Numbered from the stretch's first letter, positions 26,101 through 34,872 are shown. The stretch is DNA of 64,000 nucleotides from Candidatus Zixiibacteriota bacterium (GCA_024280835.1 JAJRPJ010000006.1:275656-339655); one strand, 5' to 3'. The notes: generated by a model not told the origin, from the sequence alone. Program-made: numbers and translations.

Positions 26101-26660
26101 ATGCTGCTGTCGGACAGGGGCTGGGCCTAACTACTGCCAAGAACATGATTCAAAAATCAGGTGGTTCTATCGAATTACGTAGTCGTAGAGGAAGCGGTAC
26201 AACCGTAGAAATACGACTGCCAATTGGTCAAGAAGATGTTGGTCGCGAGGAAGTCCAGAAATATGCCTCTGCAGAGGAATTACCAGAAATACTGTTACAT
26301 CGCTTTACATCCTCATCGCTATCAAGTGTAGCCGAGTTTCTTGATGAGTTGCAAGTCAATTGGAATAGCGTGAGTCACATCGAAGATTTGACGGAGAATC
26401 TCAGCGCCAAAGTCGGAATCATTATTCTCGATGGGATGTCGCCGTCAAAAATTGATTTTGCTAGAATGTTTGATATTGTCCGTGAACAACGACCAGACAT
26501 AAGGGTTGTTGTCTCGGTCGAATCTGTCTATGACTACTACGTAACAGACTATGTCAACGGCGCCGACTGTGTGCTCAAGAGCCCCATAACCAAGTCCGGC
26601 CTATGTCAGGCGCTGGATCTCGCAAATCCAAGTATTACCACTGCTTCGGCAATCACTTAG
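23169..26660 (+). CDS. Membrane-bound PAS histidine kinase with degenerate receiver
   Basis: 1163 residues. An N-terminal region (about 40-320) has seven or eight membrane helices with a DAFHTLAADR motif, similar to MASE3-type sensor domains. A coiled coil follows, then PAS near 365-480, a Glu/Gln-rich coiled coil to 545, and PAS domains at about 545-655 and 665-795. HisKA has His811 in GVAHEFKNC; HATPase has NISLNAIQA, DSGCGMTD and GQGLGLTTA. The last 125 residues look like a receiver: IIILDGM keeps the Asp and VLKSP the Lys, but the N-terminal acidic pair is missing. The start is uncertain; an ATG 24 codons on has AGG upstream. Confidence 0.85.
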   Translation: MNHFFMLEQSQIGSVKNTSLIGVMSSTANTIHRLPRSIINLTLVASFAPLALMLLGVDLSSAMPQVTIDALQGLTGGEFADAIHHSLRGSYIHTLLEWSALCVALFTVGLAFVHYRIVKDVTTPLIAMALLASGAMDAFHTLAADRLIETVADNQNLIPFTWAICRVFNALILMIGVGLLLWRKRERINVKSTSNFLLITSVAFMGLAYAVIHYSAVSANLPQTQFPDSFITRPWDLVPLVLFIISGLFLYPKFYKSNRSVFAHALLIGAIPEIMTQVHMTFGSSSLFDSNFNAAHYLKVVSYLVPMAGLLYDYVNTYKVKEEIVVQLEDEIMERRASREKLLRVSRELRESEEESAQRTAYLEGVFNSSNSGMILTTNTDGVIIMMSSGSEGLLGFGSSDVCGKMNIVDFLHFESAVENERWVTLTALARVGLTDRAERQIVTRSGQLIPTDLSISAVFISSKGDQELTGFLFNGLDIRESKEREALVVSAGQEAEKAQNEALIAAEESERQRQLLEEAMAQVEMAEMELNTSRKRIEEVTSTINEAIWSMDAETQAFTYLSEACEVIFGFLPSDYIVRPDLLEDAIHAEDKEIYFGSLDALGRGQRVDFEFRVIDANGVTKWIKAIASPIEFVGDRATRFSGSFSDITELHEATDALLESEAKVRAILENVGDGIVTLDSSGRIQMSNPAMLALFGYSSEEFSQKHITEIIPLVNTDSSERSTLDIDTIDFMQQALRCSLESEDCELLAKHSDGRKFPVEIAFNEFRLVDSQFYIAVIRDITELNAQKEFFAQAEKNTAISALAAGVAHEFKNCLGGIMGNATLALDYPGEEKLVSESLDEIVKISDKANRIALSLLSYAQTEEISEAICSANSVLQEVKILLDNECREKNVRLKMDIDQDLVVTVDSANLQQAIINISLNAIQASESGGVVQVRGFKEKDMIILEVRDSGCGMTDEVVKRAFDPFFSSKGVWGDDAAVGQGLGLTTAKNMIQKSGGSIELRSRRGSGTTVEIRLPIGQEDVGREEVQKYASAEELPEILLHRFTSSSLSSVAEFLDELQVNWNSVSHIEDLTENLSAKVGIIILDGMSPSKIDFARMFDIVREQRPDIRVVVSVESVYDYYVTDYVNGADCVLKSPITKSGLCQALDLANPSITTASAIT

Positions 26661-26838
26661 TGCGACAATATCCCAATCCAGCGGCTCAGCAGGGAGATCA
26701 ATTCCAATTGGTTGCGAATGCCACAGATTTAACAAAGCTTTTCTAGAGATTAAAATTGAATACCGCCTCTCAATCTACTATTTTCTTCTGGTGTTGATTC
26801 CCTAATGGACATCACTTTGCTATAGTGAGTCAACGTTT

Positions 26839-26861
26839 GTTTCTGAATTACAATCAGAAAC
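26839..26861 (+). repeat. Inverted repeat before hprK
   Basis: GTTTCTGA (26839-26846) and TCAGAAAC (26854-26861), perfect 8-bp arms with a 7-nt loop, 34 nt before the hprK start codon. Possible operator or leader hairpin. Confidence 0.45.
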
Positions 26862-26895
26862 TTGTGCGAACTGATAGACAACGGAAGATTGGCAA

Positions 26896-27864
26896 ATGCC
26901 TACATTGACAGTTGGAAAGCTCTATGAAGAGCGAAAATCGGAATTTGAACTAACGCTTCTAAATGGCGAAGCTGGTCTCAAGCGCGATGTACTCAATGCA
27001 GAGCTACACAGGCCCGGACTGGCGCTGGCGGGTTTCTACAAACGTTTTCCCCGAAAAAGAACGCAAGTTGTCGGCGAAACTGAGTTGGCCTATTTTGCCG
27101 AAAAAGACGATGAAAGCATTAGAGCTATCAGTCGACGACTGTTTTCTGAAAATGTACCGCTAGTGATTGTTGCCAAAGGTTTAGTACCGCCAGATATCTT
27201 TCTGGCTGAGGCAGACGAAGCGCATACCACCGTTCTCTCTTCAAGACTAACAACCTCAGAATTGACTAATCGACTGACTTCCTATCTGGATATGGTTTTT
27301 GCGCCGTCTATTTCGGTGCATGGAACTTTGGTTGATGTCTATGGTGTTGGTCTGATGTATACAGGAAAATCTGGCGTGGGCAAATCAGAAATCGCTCTGG
27401 ATCTAGTCGAGAGAGGGCATCGTTTGGTGGCTGATGATGTTGTGAAAGTCACTCGCAAGGCCAAGGATATTGTTGTTGGTAGTGGCTCGGATTTGTTGGG
27501 TCATCACATGGAAGTCCGCGGAGTGGGGATTATCGATATTGAGGCGCTTTTTGGAATTCGCGCGATTCGTATGCAAAAGAGAGTGGAAGTTGAAGTGCGT
27601 CTGACATTATGGTCCGAAACCGCCAGCTATGAACGACTTGGCATTGATGAGCGAACCACGCAAATTTTGGGGGCGACAATCCCGATTGTCAATGTGCCGA
27701 TTTCTCCAGGGAAGAATATCACAGTTATTAGTGAAGTTATCGCCATGAACCATATGCTCAAAGTCTACGGTGAAAACTCAGCCGAAGAGTTTAGCCGACG
27801 CCTCAACGAACGCCTCATGCGTCAACGGCTAACCCGAGAATATCTCGAATCTGACTACGAATAA
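26896..27864 (+). CDS. hprK: HPr kinase/phosphorylase
   Basis: 322 residues, close to the usual 310-320. HprK phosphorylates and dephosphorylates HPr or NPr on a serine in response to metabolite levels. The N-terminal domain covers about 1-130. The C-terminal kinase has P-loop GKSGVGKS at 157-164, LVADDVV, and the family signature MEVRGVGIIDIEALFG near 205. No ptsH, EI or EIIA gene lies in this window. In bacteria outside Firmicutes HprK usually sits near nitrogen-type PTS genes or acts in signalling. It is preceded by an 8-bp dyad. SD is weak (GGAAGATTGGCAAATG). Confidence 0.93.
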   Translation: MPTLTVGKLYEERKSEFELTLLNGEAGLKRDVLNAELHRPGLALAGFYKRFPRKRTQVVGETELAYFAEKDDESIRAISRRLFSENVPLVIVAKGLVPPDIFLAEADEAHTTVLSSRLTTSELTNRLTSYLDMVFAPSISVHGTLVDVYGVGLMYTGKSGVGKSEIALDLVERGHRLVADDVVKVTRKAKDIVVGSGSDLLGHHMEVRGVGIIDIEALFGIRAIRMQKRVEVEVRLTLWSETASYERLGIDERTTQILGATIPIVNVPISPGKNITVISEVIAMNHMLKVYGENSAEEFSRRLNERLMRQRLTREYLESDYE

Positions 27865-28307
27865 TCCGCCGAGCTATTCACGATAGCGTCGCAATTTTAC
27901 TGCGACTATACTTAGACGACAATAGATAGATACTTAGCAGGCTGAGAGTGAAAGTCTGGTTGTTCTTGCTTAACAGTTGGCTTGGCCGCCAGAGCTTGCC
28001 AGAGGGTGGGTCAGCGCTTATATTTGCAATCCGACGTTTCGCTAACTGTCATATAGGCAAGAGGATGGACGTCGCTAGGTATTTTTTGGGGAGTCGCAGT
28101 AACCAATCGCAAGCAATAGTTTATCAGCAAAACAATACTAACAATATCACGCTCTCTCACGAACAAACTACGGTAACCCGTCGCATTGAGCTGTAATTCG
28201 TTGATCAACAACGAGTTGGGCTTGGAACTTCACGGGCTCTTTCCTGTACAAGTTCGAGGTAGAGGGACATCGGCGATATTGAAGTGTCAATAAGGTAAGA
28301 AAAGCAA
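27865..28307. other. 443-nt intergenic region
   Basis: Frames present (for example 27948-28196) have no start signal or recognisable product. A dyad TCGTTG-ATCAA-CAACGA lies at 28198-28214. The more GC-rich first half might hold a structured RNA, but it matches no RNA family I know. Confidence 0.4.
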
Positions 28308-30152
28308 ATGCAAGAAATGTTAAAAGTCATCGATTTACAGCCAACCGAGCCAAAGGGTTCACCACGTGGTTTCTTCAAGACCGCCTTTTCCAAAGCCATC
28401 ATTGCTTCTGTCGTGGTTGCGACCTTCAGCGCCTGCGGTAGTTCGGGTGGCGATTATGTTGCAATCGTCAATGGTGATCGGATTCCACTCGAAGAGCTAA
28501 ATGCCCAAATGGGTATGTCCAATAAGAAGTTCTTTCAGTCATTTGAAGAAGAACTCGCAGCAAGAAAAATTATCACCGACACGCTAATCATCCGTCAGTT
28601 GTTGGTGGCGGAGGCCTATAAGAAGAACTTTGATGACCTAGAAGACGTTGCCAGAATAGCGTTGTTCAATAAAGAGAAGTTCTTGTTGGATGTTCTCTTT
28701 GACCGAGAAATCGGCATGGAGTCAAATATTAGTGAAGCTGAAGTTCAAGATTACTTCGAAAAGCTAAAGTACAAGTACCGCGCCAGCCATATTCTAGTGA
28801 AAACGCAAGACGAAGCTGAAGCGCTAGTTGATTCTCTGGAGGCTAATGTACCGTTCGGGCGTTTGGCGTTCAAATTGTCTCTTGATCGCAAGTCTGCCAA
28901 AGACAACGGTGATTTGGGATATTTTTTCTGGGGACAGATGGCGGATCCATTTCAGCATGCCATCATCAAAATGTCTCCTGGCGAGATTTCGTCACCTGTG
29001 AAGACTCGTTTCGGTTGGCACATAATCAAACTATCCGAGAAACTCCCCAACACGCTCAGAACGACACTGAAGCAGATGCGTTATGGTATAAAGCAAGATA
29101 TGGGCGCTGCACAACGCAACAGGGATGTGCAGAGTTATTTCGATAGAATGAAAGAAAAATATCCGATTTCAATCGAAGAGAAAACGGTTGAGTTTTTGAT
29201 GAACAAACGAGCGGATTTGTATCCTCCTTTTTACCTTGAGCAATTGCCAAAGAACGACTTTGACATTGAACAGCTTGATCGTGATGAAGTGGCTTTGCCG
29301 CTGGCGACATGGGACGGTGGTCAGGTTTCTATTGGTCAGTACTTAGCGATGATTCGCAAGACGCCACCTGCTTCACGCCCTGACTTAGATGATAGTGACG
29401 GTCTTGAAAACATTATCTTCAGTCTCAAGTTCAATGAGATATTGGGTCTTGAAGCGCGTCGACAGGGGCTTGAGAGTTCTGATGCGTTCAAAACTAAGAT
29501 GAAACGTTTCCGTGAATTTACCATGGCGGAAATCATGCGTGACTCTATCCCTCAGCCGCCACCACCAGATGAAGATGAAATAATCGCCTATTACAATACT
29601 CATCAAGCAGAGTTTACTGTTCCAGAGAAAATCCATCTCTTTGAAGTTTTGGTCAGTGACAAAAGTCAGGCTTTGGAATTGCGCAAGAAAATCAAAGGTC
29701 TCAATCAATTGAAAAGCATCGCCGCTGAACTGACCGAACGAGGCGGAATCCGCGCTAAGAGGGGTGACCTAGGACAGATTGAGCGCAAATGGTTCCCAAA
29801 TGTATTTGATGCTGCCAAGAAAGTGGCTGTCGGTGGTATCGGAGGGCCAATCAAAGCTCGCTTGGGCAAATGGTCTGTTTTCTATGTCGTTGAGAAGCGT
29901 TCCGAAGAGATTAAGAATCTTGATGCAGTCAGACGGAAGATCACAGGGACAATCATCAATTCAAAGAAAAGTGTTTCATTTGCGGAGTGGGCTTCGCGAG
30001 TTAAAGAAGCGGCTGATATCACTATTGATGACGACCTTATTAGCTCCTCTATTGATCCTGATAAATATCCCGGTCCTGCTTCAGCGGCTGTAACTGAAAG
30101 CGCCGTCAACAGCGCTGAGAATAATCAAACCCTGCCAGATAGCTCAAAATAA
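28308..30152 (+). CDS. Periplasmic peptidyl-prolyl isomerase lipoprotein (PpiC/SurA-like)
   Basis: 614 residues: a long N-region, hydrophobic segment and lipobox FSAC (Cys43), SurA_N-like helices (VAIVNGDRIPLEELNAQM), then a parvulin domain at about 155-250 (YRASHILVKTQ, NGDLGYFFWGQM, FGWHIIKL). After a second helical region, a more divergent parvulin domain spans about 440-530 (KIHLFEVLV, RGDLGQIERKWF, LGKWSVFYVVEKR) and seems to have lost much of the active site. It acts on folding of envelope proteins. It lies 37 nt before a SurA-type gene and is probably co-transcribed with it. A membrane-anchored partner of SurA is the simplest reading. Confidence 0.87.
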   Translation: MQEMLKVIDLQPTEPKGSPRGFFKTAFSKAIIASVVVATFSACGSSGGDYVAIVNGDRIPLEELNAQMGMSNKKFFQSFEEELAARKIITDTLIIRQLLVAEAYKKNFDDLEDVARIALFNKEKFLLDVLFDREIGMESNISEAEVQDYFEKLKYKYRASHILVKTQDEAEALVDSLEANVPFGRLAFKLSLDRKSAKDNGDLGYFFWGQMADPFQHAIIKMSPGEISSPVKTRFGWHIIKLSEKLPNTLRTTLKQMRYGIKQDMGAAQRNRDVQSYFDRMKEKYPISIEEKTVEFLMNKRADLYPPFYLEQLPKNDFDIEQLDRDEVALPLATWDGGQVSIGQYLAMIRKTPPASRPDLDDSDGLENIIFSLKFNEILGLEARRQGLESSDAFKTKMKRFREFTMAEIMRDSIPQPPPPDEDEIIAYYNTHQAEFTVPEKIHLFEVLVSDKSQALELRKKIKGLNQLKSIAAELTERGGIRAKRGDLGQIERKWFPNVFDAAKKVAVGGIGGPIKARLGKWSVFYVVEKRSEEIKNLDAVRRKITGTIINSKKSVSFAEWASRVKEAADITIDDDLISSSIDPDKYPGPASAAVTESAVNSAENNQTLPDSSK

Positions 30153-30189
30153 GTTAGAGACGCTAAACAAGGCCAAGTGGCAAAATCCA

Positions 30190-31545
30190 ATGAAGAATAT
30201 TGTGCGGCTCAATAAGATGAAATTCAAAAGTTCTAACAATACTGTTACCAATATTATACAGGCTGGAATGTTAGCGGCGATTGTTGTGCTTTCTCTACCG
30301 CTAATTACAATGGCGGGAATCGAGAAAGCCGAGCCATTAGAGAAGATTGTCGCTCGTGTCGGCAATTATCCGATTCTGGTTTCGGAGCTGGCAACTCAAG
30401 TGCAACTCTTGGCGATGCAAACAGGATTTAACCCGACGACACAAGCAGAAGTAGACAAGTTTCAAGAGGAAGTTCTCCAGCAATTAGTTAATGAGAAACT
30501 GTTTCTAATTGCCGCTCAGCAAGACACAACCTTGCGTGTGTCGGAACAGGAAATAACTCAGGACTTAGATCGTCAAGTTGAGCAAATTTCATCGCGTTTT
30601 CCTGATGAAGAAACGTTTCTGAAAGCTCTTGCAAAAGAAGGGCTAACAGTTCGTGAGTTACGACGTAAGTTTTATCCAGAAATCGAAAACAGGATTCTCA
30701 AAGATAAGTTTGTGTCGAGAAAACTAACTTCAATCAGTGTTTCTAGGCAAGAAGTGACGGAGTTCTACAACGAATACCGCGATTCAATCCCCAATCAACC
30801 TCCCAGTATTCGTATTGCTCATATCTTGCTACGTGTTGAAGCTTCAGATGAAGAAGCTAAATCGGTTCGAGATGTTGCGCGTAGAATTAGAAAAAAAGCT
30901 GTCGCCGGTGATGATTTCGATAATTTGATAAATGTCTACAGCGCTCCTGGTGGCGGAGATTTGGGTTACTTGCGCAGAGAAGAAGTGACACCCGAGTTTG
31001 CCTCAGCTGCATTTGCTTTGCGCGTTGGTGATATTTCGGGCGCTGTGCGCACTGGAGTTGGTTACCATATTTTCAAATGTATTCGACGTTCTGGTGACAG
31101 CATCAATGTCAAACAAATATTTTTTCCTGTGGCTTCGACACTTGCCGATACAATTCGCACTCGTCAATTGACTGATTCACTAATTCAAGAATTGAAAAAC
31201 GGCGCCTCATTTGCCGAATTCGCAAAAGAGTTTTCTACCGATGATGACACTCGTCGCACAGAGGGTGAGCTGGGTTGGTATGCGCTCAACGATTTGCCCG
31301 AAGAATTCAAAGAAGTTTTGGAGGGGAATTCTGATGTCGGCAGTATTGTCGGCCCTGCCGAATCCGCTTTCGGTTTCCACACTATAAAAGTTTTAGAAAA
31401 GAGAGACGGAAGAGACGTCAGCCTCGAAAATAGCTATGATCAAATCCGTGAATTGGCGCGTCGACGGGAAACCGATATGCTGATTACTCAATGGGTGGAA
31501 AAGCGCAAGAAAGATACTTTTATCGAGATTCGACCTATCAACTAA
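30190..31545 (+). CDS. surA: SurA-type periplasmic chaperone and prolyl isomerase
   Basis: 451 residues, close to E. coli SurA (428). Signal peptide to about residue 43 (TMAGIEKA), SurA_N chaperone domain (VARVGNYPILVSELATQ, LVNEKLFLIAA), parvulin 1 at about 205-300 (IRIAHILLRVE, GGGDLGYLRREE, VGYHIFKC) and parvulin 2 at about 305-410 (INVKQIFFPV, EGELGWYALNDLPEEF, FGFHTIKVLEKRDG), then the C-terminal helix. It escorts outer-membrane proteins to the BAM complex. The gene follows the lipoprotein isomerase closely and is followed by an S4-domain gene, a sensible envelope-biogenesis group. Confidence 0.9.
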   Translation: MKNIVRLNKMKFKSSNNTVTNIIQAGMLAAIVVLSLPLITMAGIEKAEPLEKIVARVGNYPILVSELATQVQLLAMQTGFNPTTQAEVDKFQEEVLQQLVNEKLFLIAAQQDTTLRVSEQEITQDLDRQVEQISSRFPDEETFLKALAKEGLTVRELRRKFYPEIENRILKDKFVSRKLTSISVSRQEVTEFYNEYRDSIPNQPPSIRIAHILLRVEASDEEAKSVRDVARRIRKKAVAGDDFDNLINVYSAPGGGDLGYLRREEVTPEFASAAFALRVGDISGAVRTGVGYHIFKCIRRSGDSINVKQIFFPVASTLADTIRTRQLTDSLIQELKNGASFAEFAKEFSTDDDTRRTEGELGWYALNDLPEEFKEVLEGNSDVGSIVGPAESAFGFHTIKVLEKRDGRDVSLENSYDQIRELARRRETDMLITQWVEKRKKDTFIEIRPIN

Positions 31546-31609
31546 GTTGCGCCTGGATCCAATAAACACTAATCCAACAAAAACTAAGTGTAGGACATAA
31601 GGTAATAGA

Positions 31610-31849
31610 ATGCGCCTAGATCAAATACTACCGCTATTGGGCGTTATCAAACGCCGCACAGTTGCCAAGCAAATGGCCGACAACGGATTGATTTCTATCA
31701 ATAATGCTGCCGCCAAAGCTGGAAAAGGTGTCAATGTTGGTGACACTATTCACATTGGTGGGACAAATCCACAAACAATCAAAGTTCTCCAACTTCCTGG
31801 CAAATCATTGTCCAAAGAGCAACGTCAAGATTATTACGAAGTTCTTTGA
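31610..31849 (+). CDS. S4-domain RNA-binding protein (Hsp15/RqcP-like)
   Basis: 79 residues, essentially one S4 domain: MRLDQILPLLGVIKRRTVAKQ, NGLISINN, AKAGKGVNVGDTIHI. Small S4 proteins of this size bind stalled 50S subunits (Hsp15, RqcP). The start codon follows AAGGTAATAGA. It lies 64 nt after surA in the same direction and could be in its transcript. The choice between Hsp15 and RqcP cannot be made without alignment. Confidence 0.82.
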   Translation: MRLDQILPLLGVIKRRTVAKQMADNGLISINNAAAKAGKGVNVGDTIHIGGTNPQTIKVLQLPGKSLSKEQRQDYYEVL

Positions 31850-32098
31850 GTCAATGCCTTTTGATCTAACGATCGTGTTTGCCTCAGGAATATATTGTTT
31901 CGCCTCTCTTCGTCAGCTACATTAGAACCAGAAGTAGTTTCACAAATATTGAGCGGCGTGACGTATAACCGTCGACCCTCTTGTGGAACCGTCTCTTGAA
32001 GATAACTGTTCTAAGTGATGGACAGCGATGAGCGAAAGTTTGCTCTACTACCATTCAAATTGAATAAGAGTACAAAAGTTTAAAGGAAACATTTCCTA

Positions 32099-33526
32099 AT
32101 GCCCAATACAAAAAATACTTCCAAAGTTTCCACGAAATCTACACCGAAGATGTCGCCCAAGTCATTACCAAAGACTCTCGGCGAGCTCAATAAGTTTGGC
32201 TACACCCATCGAACAGTGAAGATGGAAATGCGTGAGAATCTTTTGCAATTTCTCCGCGATAGCAAGTCTCCTTTCACTGGAATCATCGGCTTTGACCAGA
32301 CCGTCTTGCCGCAGATATATAACGCTATTCTTTCTCAGCACAATTTTATTTTGCTGGGTCTGCGCGGACAGGCCAAGAGCCGTATTTTGCGTCAACTGCC
32401 GCAGTTGTTGGATGAGTATGTGCCTGCGATTATTGGAAGCGCTCTGAATGAATCACCGCTGGCGCCAGTGACCAACAAGTCACGGGCGTTAATCGCAGAG
32501 TATGGCGCCGATTTGGAGCTAAGATGGATACATCGCGACGAGCGCTATCAAGAAAAACTTGCCACCCCTGACGTTTCGATTGCTGATTTAATTGGTGATA
32601 TTGATCCTATCAAAGCCGCGCGCGAAAAACGTGACATCTCCGACGTAGAGGTTATCAACTGGGGCATTATTCCGCGAACCAATCGGGGAATCTTTGCTAT
32701 CAATGAAGCTCCAGATTTACAGCCGCGAATTCAAGTTGGCTTGTTGAACATTCTTGAGGAAAGCGATATTCAAGTGCGTGGTTTTCCGTTTCGCGCTCAA
32801 TTGGATATACAATTAGTTTTCACAGCCAATCCTGAGGATTACACCAATCGTGGAAACTTAATTACACCTCTCAAAGACCGAATCGATTCGCAGATAATCA
32901 CCCACTATCCAAAGTCGGTTACAGAATCTGCAAAAGTCACCGCGCAAGAAGCTTGGGTCAATCGTCCGACAAAAGTCACCATCCCTGATTTTATCAAGGA
33001 GTTGGTCGAGGAAGTGACAGTTCTGGCGCGCGAGTCAGAGTATGTAGATCAAAGTTCGGGTGTCTCGGCGAGAGTCTCTATCACTTCCTATGAAAACTTA
33101 ATCTCGGCGGTTGAGCGTAGAGCGGCAATTAACAATGAAGATGACACTTATCCGCGAATTTCGGATTTGTATGCTATGCTCCCGTCACTAACTGGAAAAA
33201 TTGAACTGGTCTATGAGGGAGAGCTAGAGGGGCCAACAATAGTGGCTACCAGCATGATCGGCAAAGCCATCAAAGGTCGTTTCAAGCGTTCTTTCCCTTT
33301 GCCGCAAAAAACAGGGCGTAAATCAGCAAGAAGTGACTCTGGTTATAATGAAACGCTTTCGCCTGTGGAGCAATTACAAGCAGAGTCCGCATCAGCTAGT
33401 CCCTATGAAGCTGTCACCGACTTTTTTGGTAGTGGTATGAAGCTGGAACTGTCGGATATGGCCACGCTCAAAGGTTATCGCGCCGCTTTGGATTCAATCT
33501 CTGGATTAAAAGACATAGTTAATTAA
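32099..33526 (+). CDS. AAA ATPase, Mg-chelatase subunit I/MoxR-like, ending at an in-frame TAA
   Basis: 475 residues to the TAA at 33524-33526. A Lys/Thr/Ser-rich N-tail is followed by a chelatase-type AAA core: modified P-loop GLRGQAKSR near residue 86, Walker B GIFAINEAPDL near 200, sensor 1 LVFTANPEDYTNRG and LKDRIDSQI. These match the ChlI-like proteins that work with a VWA partner, here the next gene. The stop appears premature: the same frame continues for 54 codons beyond it with a sequence that looks like the family C-terminus. Start has AAAGGAAAC upstream. The substrate of the pair is unknown; these systems usually load metals or remodel proteins. Confidence 0.85.
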   Translation: MPNTKNTSKVSTKSTPKMSPKSLPKTLGELNKFGYTHRTVKMEMRENLLQFLRDSKSPFTGIIGFDQTVLPQIYNAILSQHNFILLGLRGQAKSRILRQLPQLLDEYVPAIIGSALNESPLAPVTNKSRALIAEYGADLELRWIHRDERYQEKLATPDVSIADLIGDIDPIKAAREKRDISDVEVINWGIIPRTNRGIFAINEAPDLQPRIQVGLLNILEESDIQVRGFPFRAQLDIQLVFTANPEDYTNRGNLITPLKDRIDSQIITHYPKSVTESAKVTAQEAWVNRPTKVTIPDFIKELVEEVTVLARESEYVDQSSGVSARVSITSYENLISAVERRAAINNEDDTYPRISDLYAMLPSLTGKIELVYEGELEGPTIVATSMIGKAIKGRFKRSFPLPQKTGRKSARSDSGYNETLSPVEQLQAESASASPYEAVTDFFGSGMKLELSDMATLKGYRAALDSISGLKDIVN

Positions 33527-33691
33527 CATTTCCGCCCAGCCGACAAAAATGAAATGTATTTGCGGATGGAGTTTGTGCTTGAAGGTTTGCATCAATACAA
33601 CATGCTCGCCAAAGAAATCAAGGAAGCTAACTTCCAGTATAGTGACATGCTGGCCAATATGTTGCGTGATGTTGAGGTCGACACTGATTGA
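33527..33691 (+). pseudogene. In-frame C-terminal remainder of the AAA ATPase beyond the TAA
   Basis: Fifty-four codons in the same frame as 32099-33526, directly after its TAA, ending with TGA at 33689-33691. It reads HFRPADKNEMYLRMEFVLEG, then LHQ and a helical tail with YSDMLANMLRDVE. The motif MEFVLEGLHQ and the final DMLANML resemble the C-terminal helix bundle of this ATPase family as I remember it. One base change (TAA to AAA, Lys) would join the two into about 530 residues. Three explanations remain: a nonsense mutation, a sequencing error, or read-through. Confidence 0.75.
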
Positions 33692-33729
33692 GCTATTGCT
33701 CAGCGCCATTAAGATGCCATGAAAACGCT

Positions 33730-34821
33730 ATGAAAATACTGTACTCAAATTGGGATGATGCACTAGCAAAACAGATTGGTCAGTATGACAGTCTGAAAGA
33801 GCTCTTTAACCATTTGCTTATGCAGCTCAATGGTGACGTTGGCAGAGCATTGGATGCAATGCGTCAATTTCAAAAAATGGGTTACCTAGACCCAGATGTT
33901 GATCTTGCAGAATTTGAACGTCGACTGATGAAGGATGCTATCATTGAGGTCTCGCCAGAGGGCAAAGCGCTAACCCGCAAAGGTGAACGTCTCTTGCGAC
34001 GTGACGCTCTCGAAAAAGTATTTGGCGCTTTGCGTAAAGCGGGTCGTGGCAATCATGCCGTTCCACAAGAAGGCGGCGGCGCCGCAGAAATATTACCTGA
34101 GAAACGCGCCTTCCGTTTTGGTGATGACACAGCGCATATAGACTACACTGGCTCAATGTTTAATTCAATCACTCGCACTTCTAGTTTGGATTTAACTCTC
34201 GCCGAGGAAGACCTCGAAGTTTATGAAACCGAGAAAACTACATCGACTGCCACAGCTCTATTGCTGGATGTTTCGCATTCGATGATTCTCTATGGCGAAG
34301 ACAGAATCACGCCAGCGAAACAAGTTGCGATGGCTATCGCCGAATTAATTACCACAAAATATCCGAAAGACTTTTTGACAGTCATACTTTTTGGTGATTT
34401 TGCGCGAGAAGTGAAAATCGAGGATTTGCCATATTGCGGAGTGGGTCCTTATCACACCAATACAAAAGCTGGCCTGCAAATGGCGCGCAACATTCTGCTG
34501 ACACGCAAACACCCTAACAAACAAATTATCATGATCACTGATGGCAAACCATCGGTAATTCGCAAGGACAACGGCCAAATGTACAAGAATCCAATTGGTC
34601 TAGATCCGGTGATAGTCAATCGCACACTAGATGAAGCTGTGATTTGCCGTAAGAAACGTATTCCGATTACCACCTTCATGGTTACCGAGGACCCCTATTT
34701 ACGCCAGTTTGTTGAGCGTCTCACCGAACTCAATCACGGCCAAGCCTATTTCAGCTCCCTTGATCGCCTTGGCGAATTCGTAATTTCAGACTTCCTCAAC
34801 AAGCGCAAAGGTCGCAAGTAA
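33730..34821 (+). CDS. VWA-domain partner of the AAA ATPase (Mg-chelatase subunit D-like)
   Basis: 363 residues from the ATG at 33730 (the frame is open up to 33688). The N-terminal helical half includes a Gly/Ala-rich linker. The C-terminal VWA domain starts near residue 170: MIDAS motif LLLDVSHSM (DxSxS), later Thr in NTKAGLQ and Asp in MITDGKPS. It is soluble. It follows the ATPase gene by 38 nt after the TGA, in the MoxR/ChlI plus VWA pair arrangement. The VWA partner recruits the substrate in known pairs. The intact state of this gene suggests the pair is, or was until recently, functional. Confidence 0.88.
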   Translation: MKILYSNWDDALAKQIGQYDSLKELFNHLLMQLNGDVGRALDAMRQFQKMGYLDPDVDLAEFERRLMKDAIIEVSPEGKALTRKGERLLRRDALEKVFGALRKAGRGNHAVPQEGGGAAEILPEKRAFRFGDDTAHIDYTGSMFNSITRTSSLDLTLAEEDLEVYETEKTTSTATALLLDVSHSMILYGEDRITPAKQVAMAIAELITTKYPKDFLTVILFGDFAREVKIEDLPYCGVGPYHTNTKAGLQMARNILLTRKHPNKQIIMITDGKPSVIRKDNGQMYKNPIGLDPVIVNRTLDEAVICRKKRIPITTFMVTEDPYLRQFVERLTELNHGQAYFSSLDRLGEFVISDFLNKRKGRK

Positions 34822-34844
34822 CTCAAAGGAGACTTTTGCGCCAC

Positions 34845-34872
34845 TTTACCTGCTTGAGCTTTTGGCTATATT
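34845..34872 (+). promoter_or_regulatory. Promoter-like site abutting the GTG at 34879
   Basis: TTTACC (34845-34850), 16-nt spacer, TATATT (34867-34872). The predicted transcription start falls on the GTG, so a leaderless mRNA is possible. The -35 is weak. Confidence 0.45.

Noticed and set aside
27948-28196. 82-codon frame before the prolyl isomerase gene
   Set aside because: No start signal, no family resemblance, average composition.
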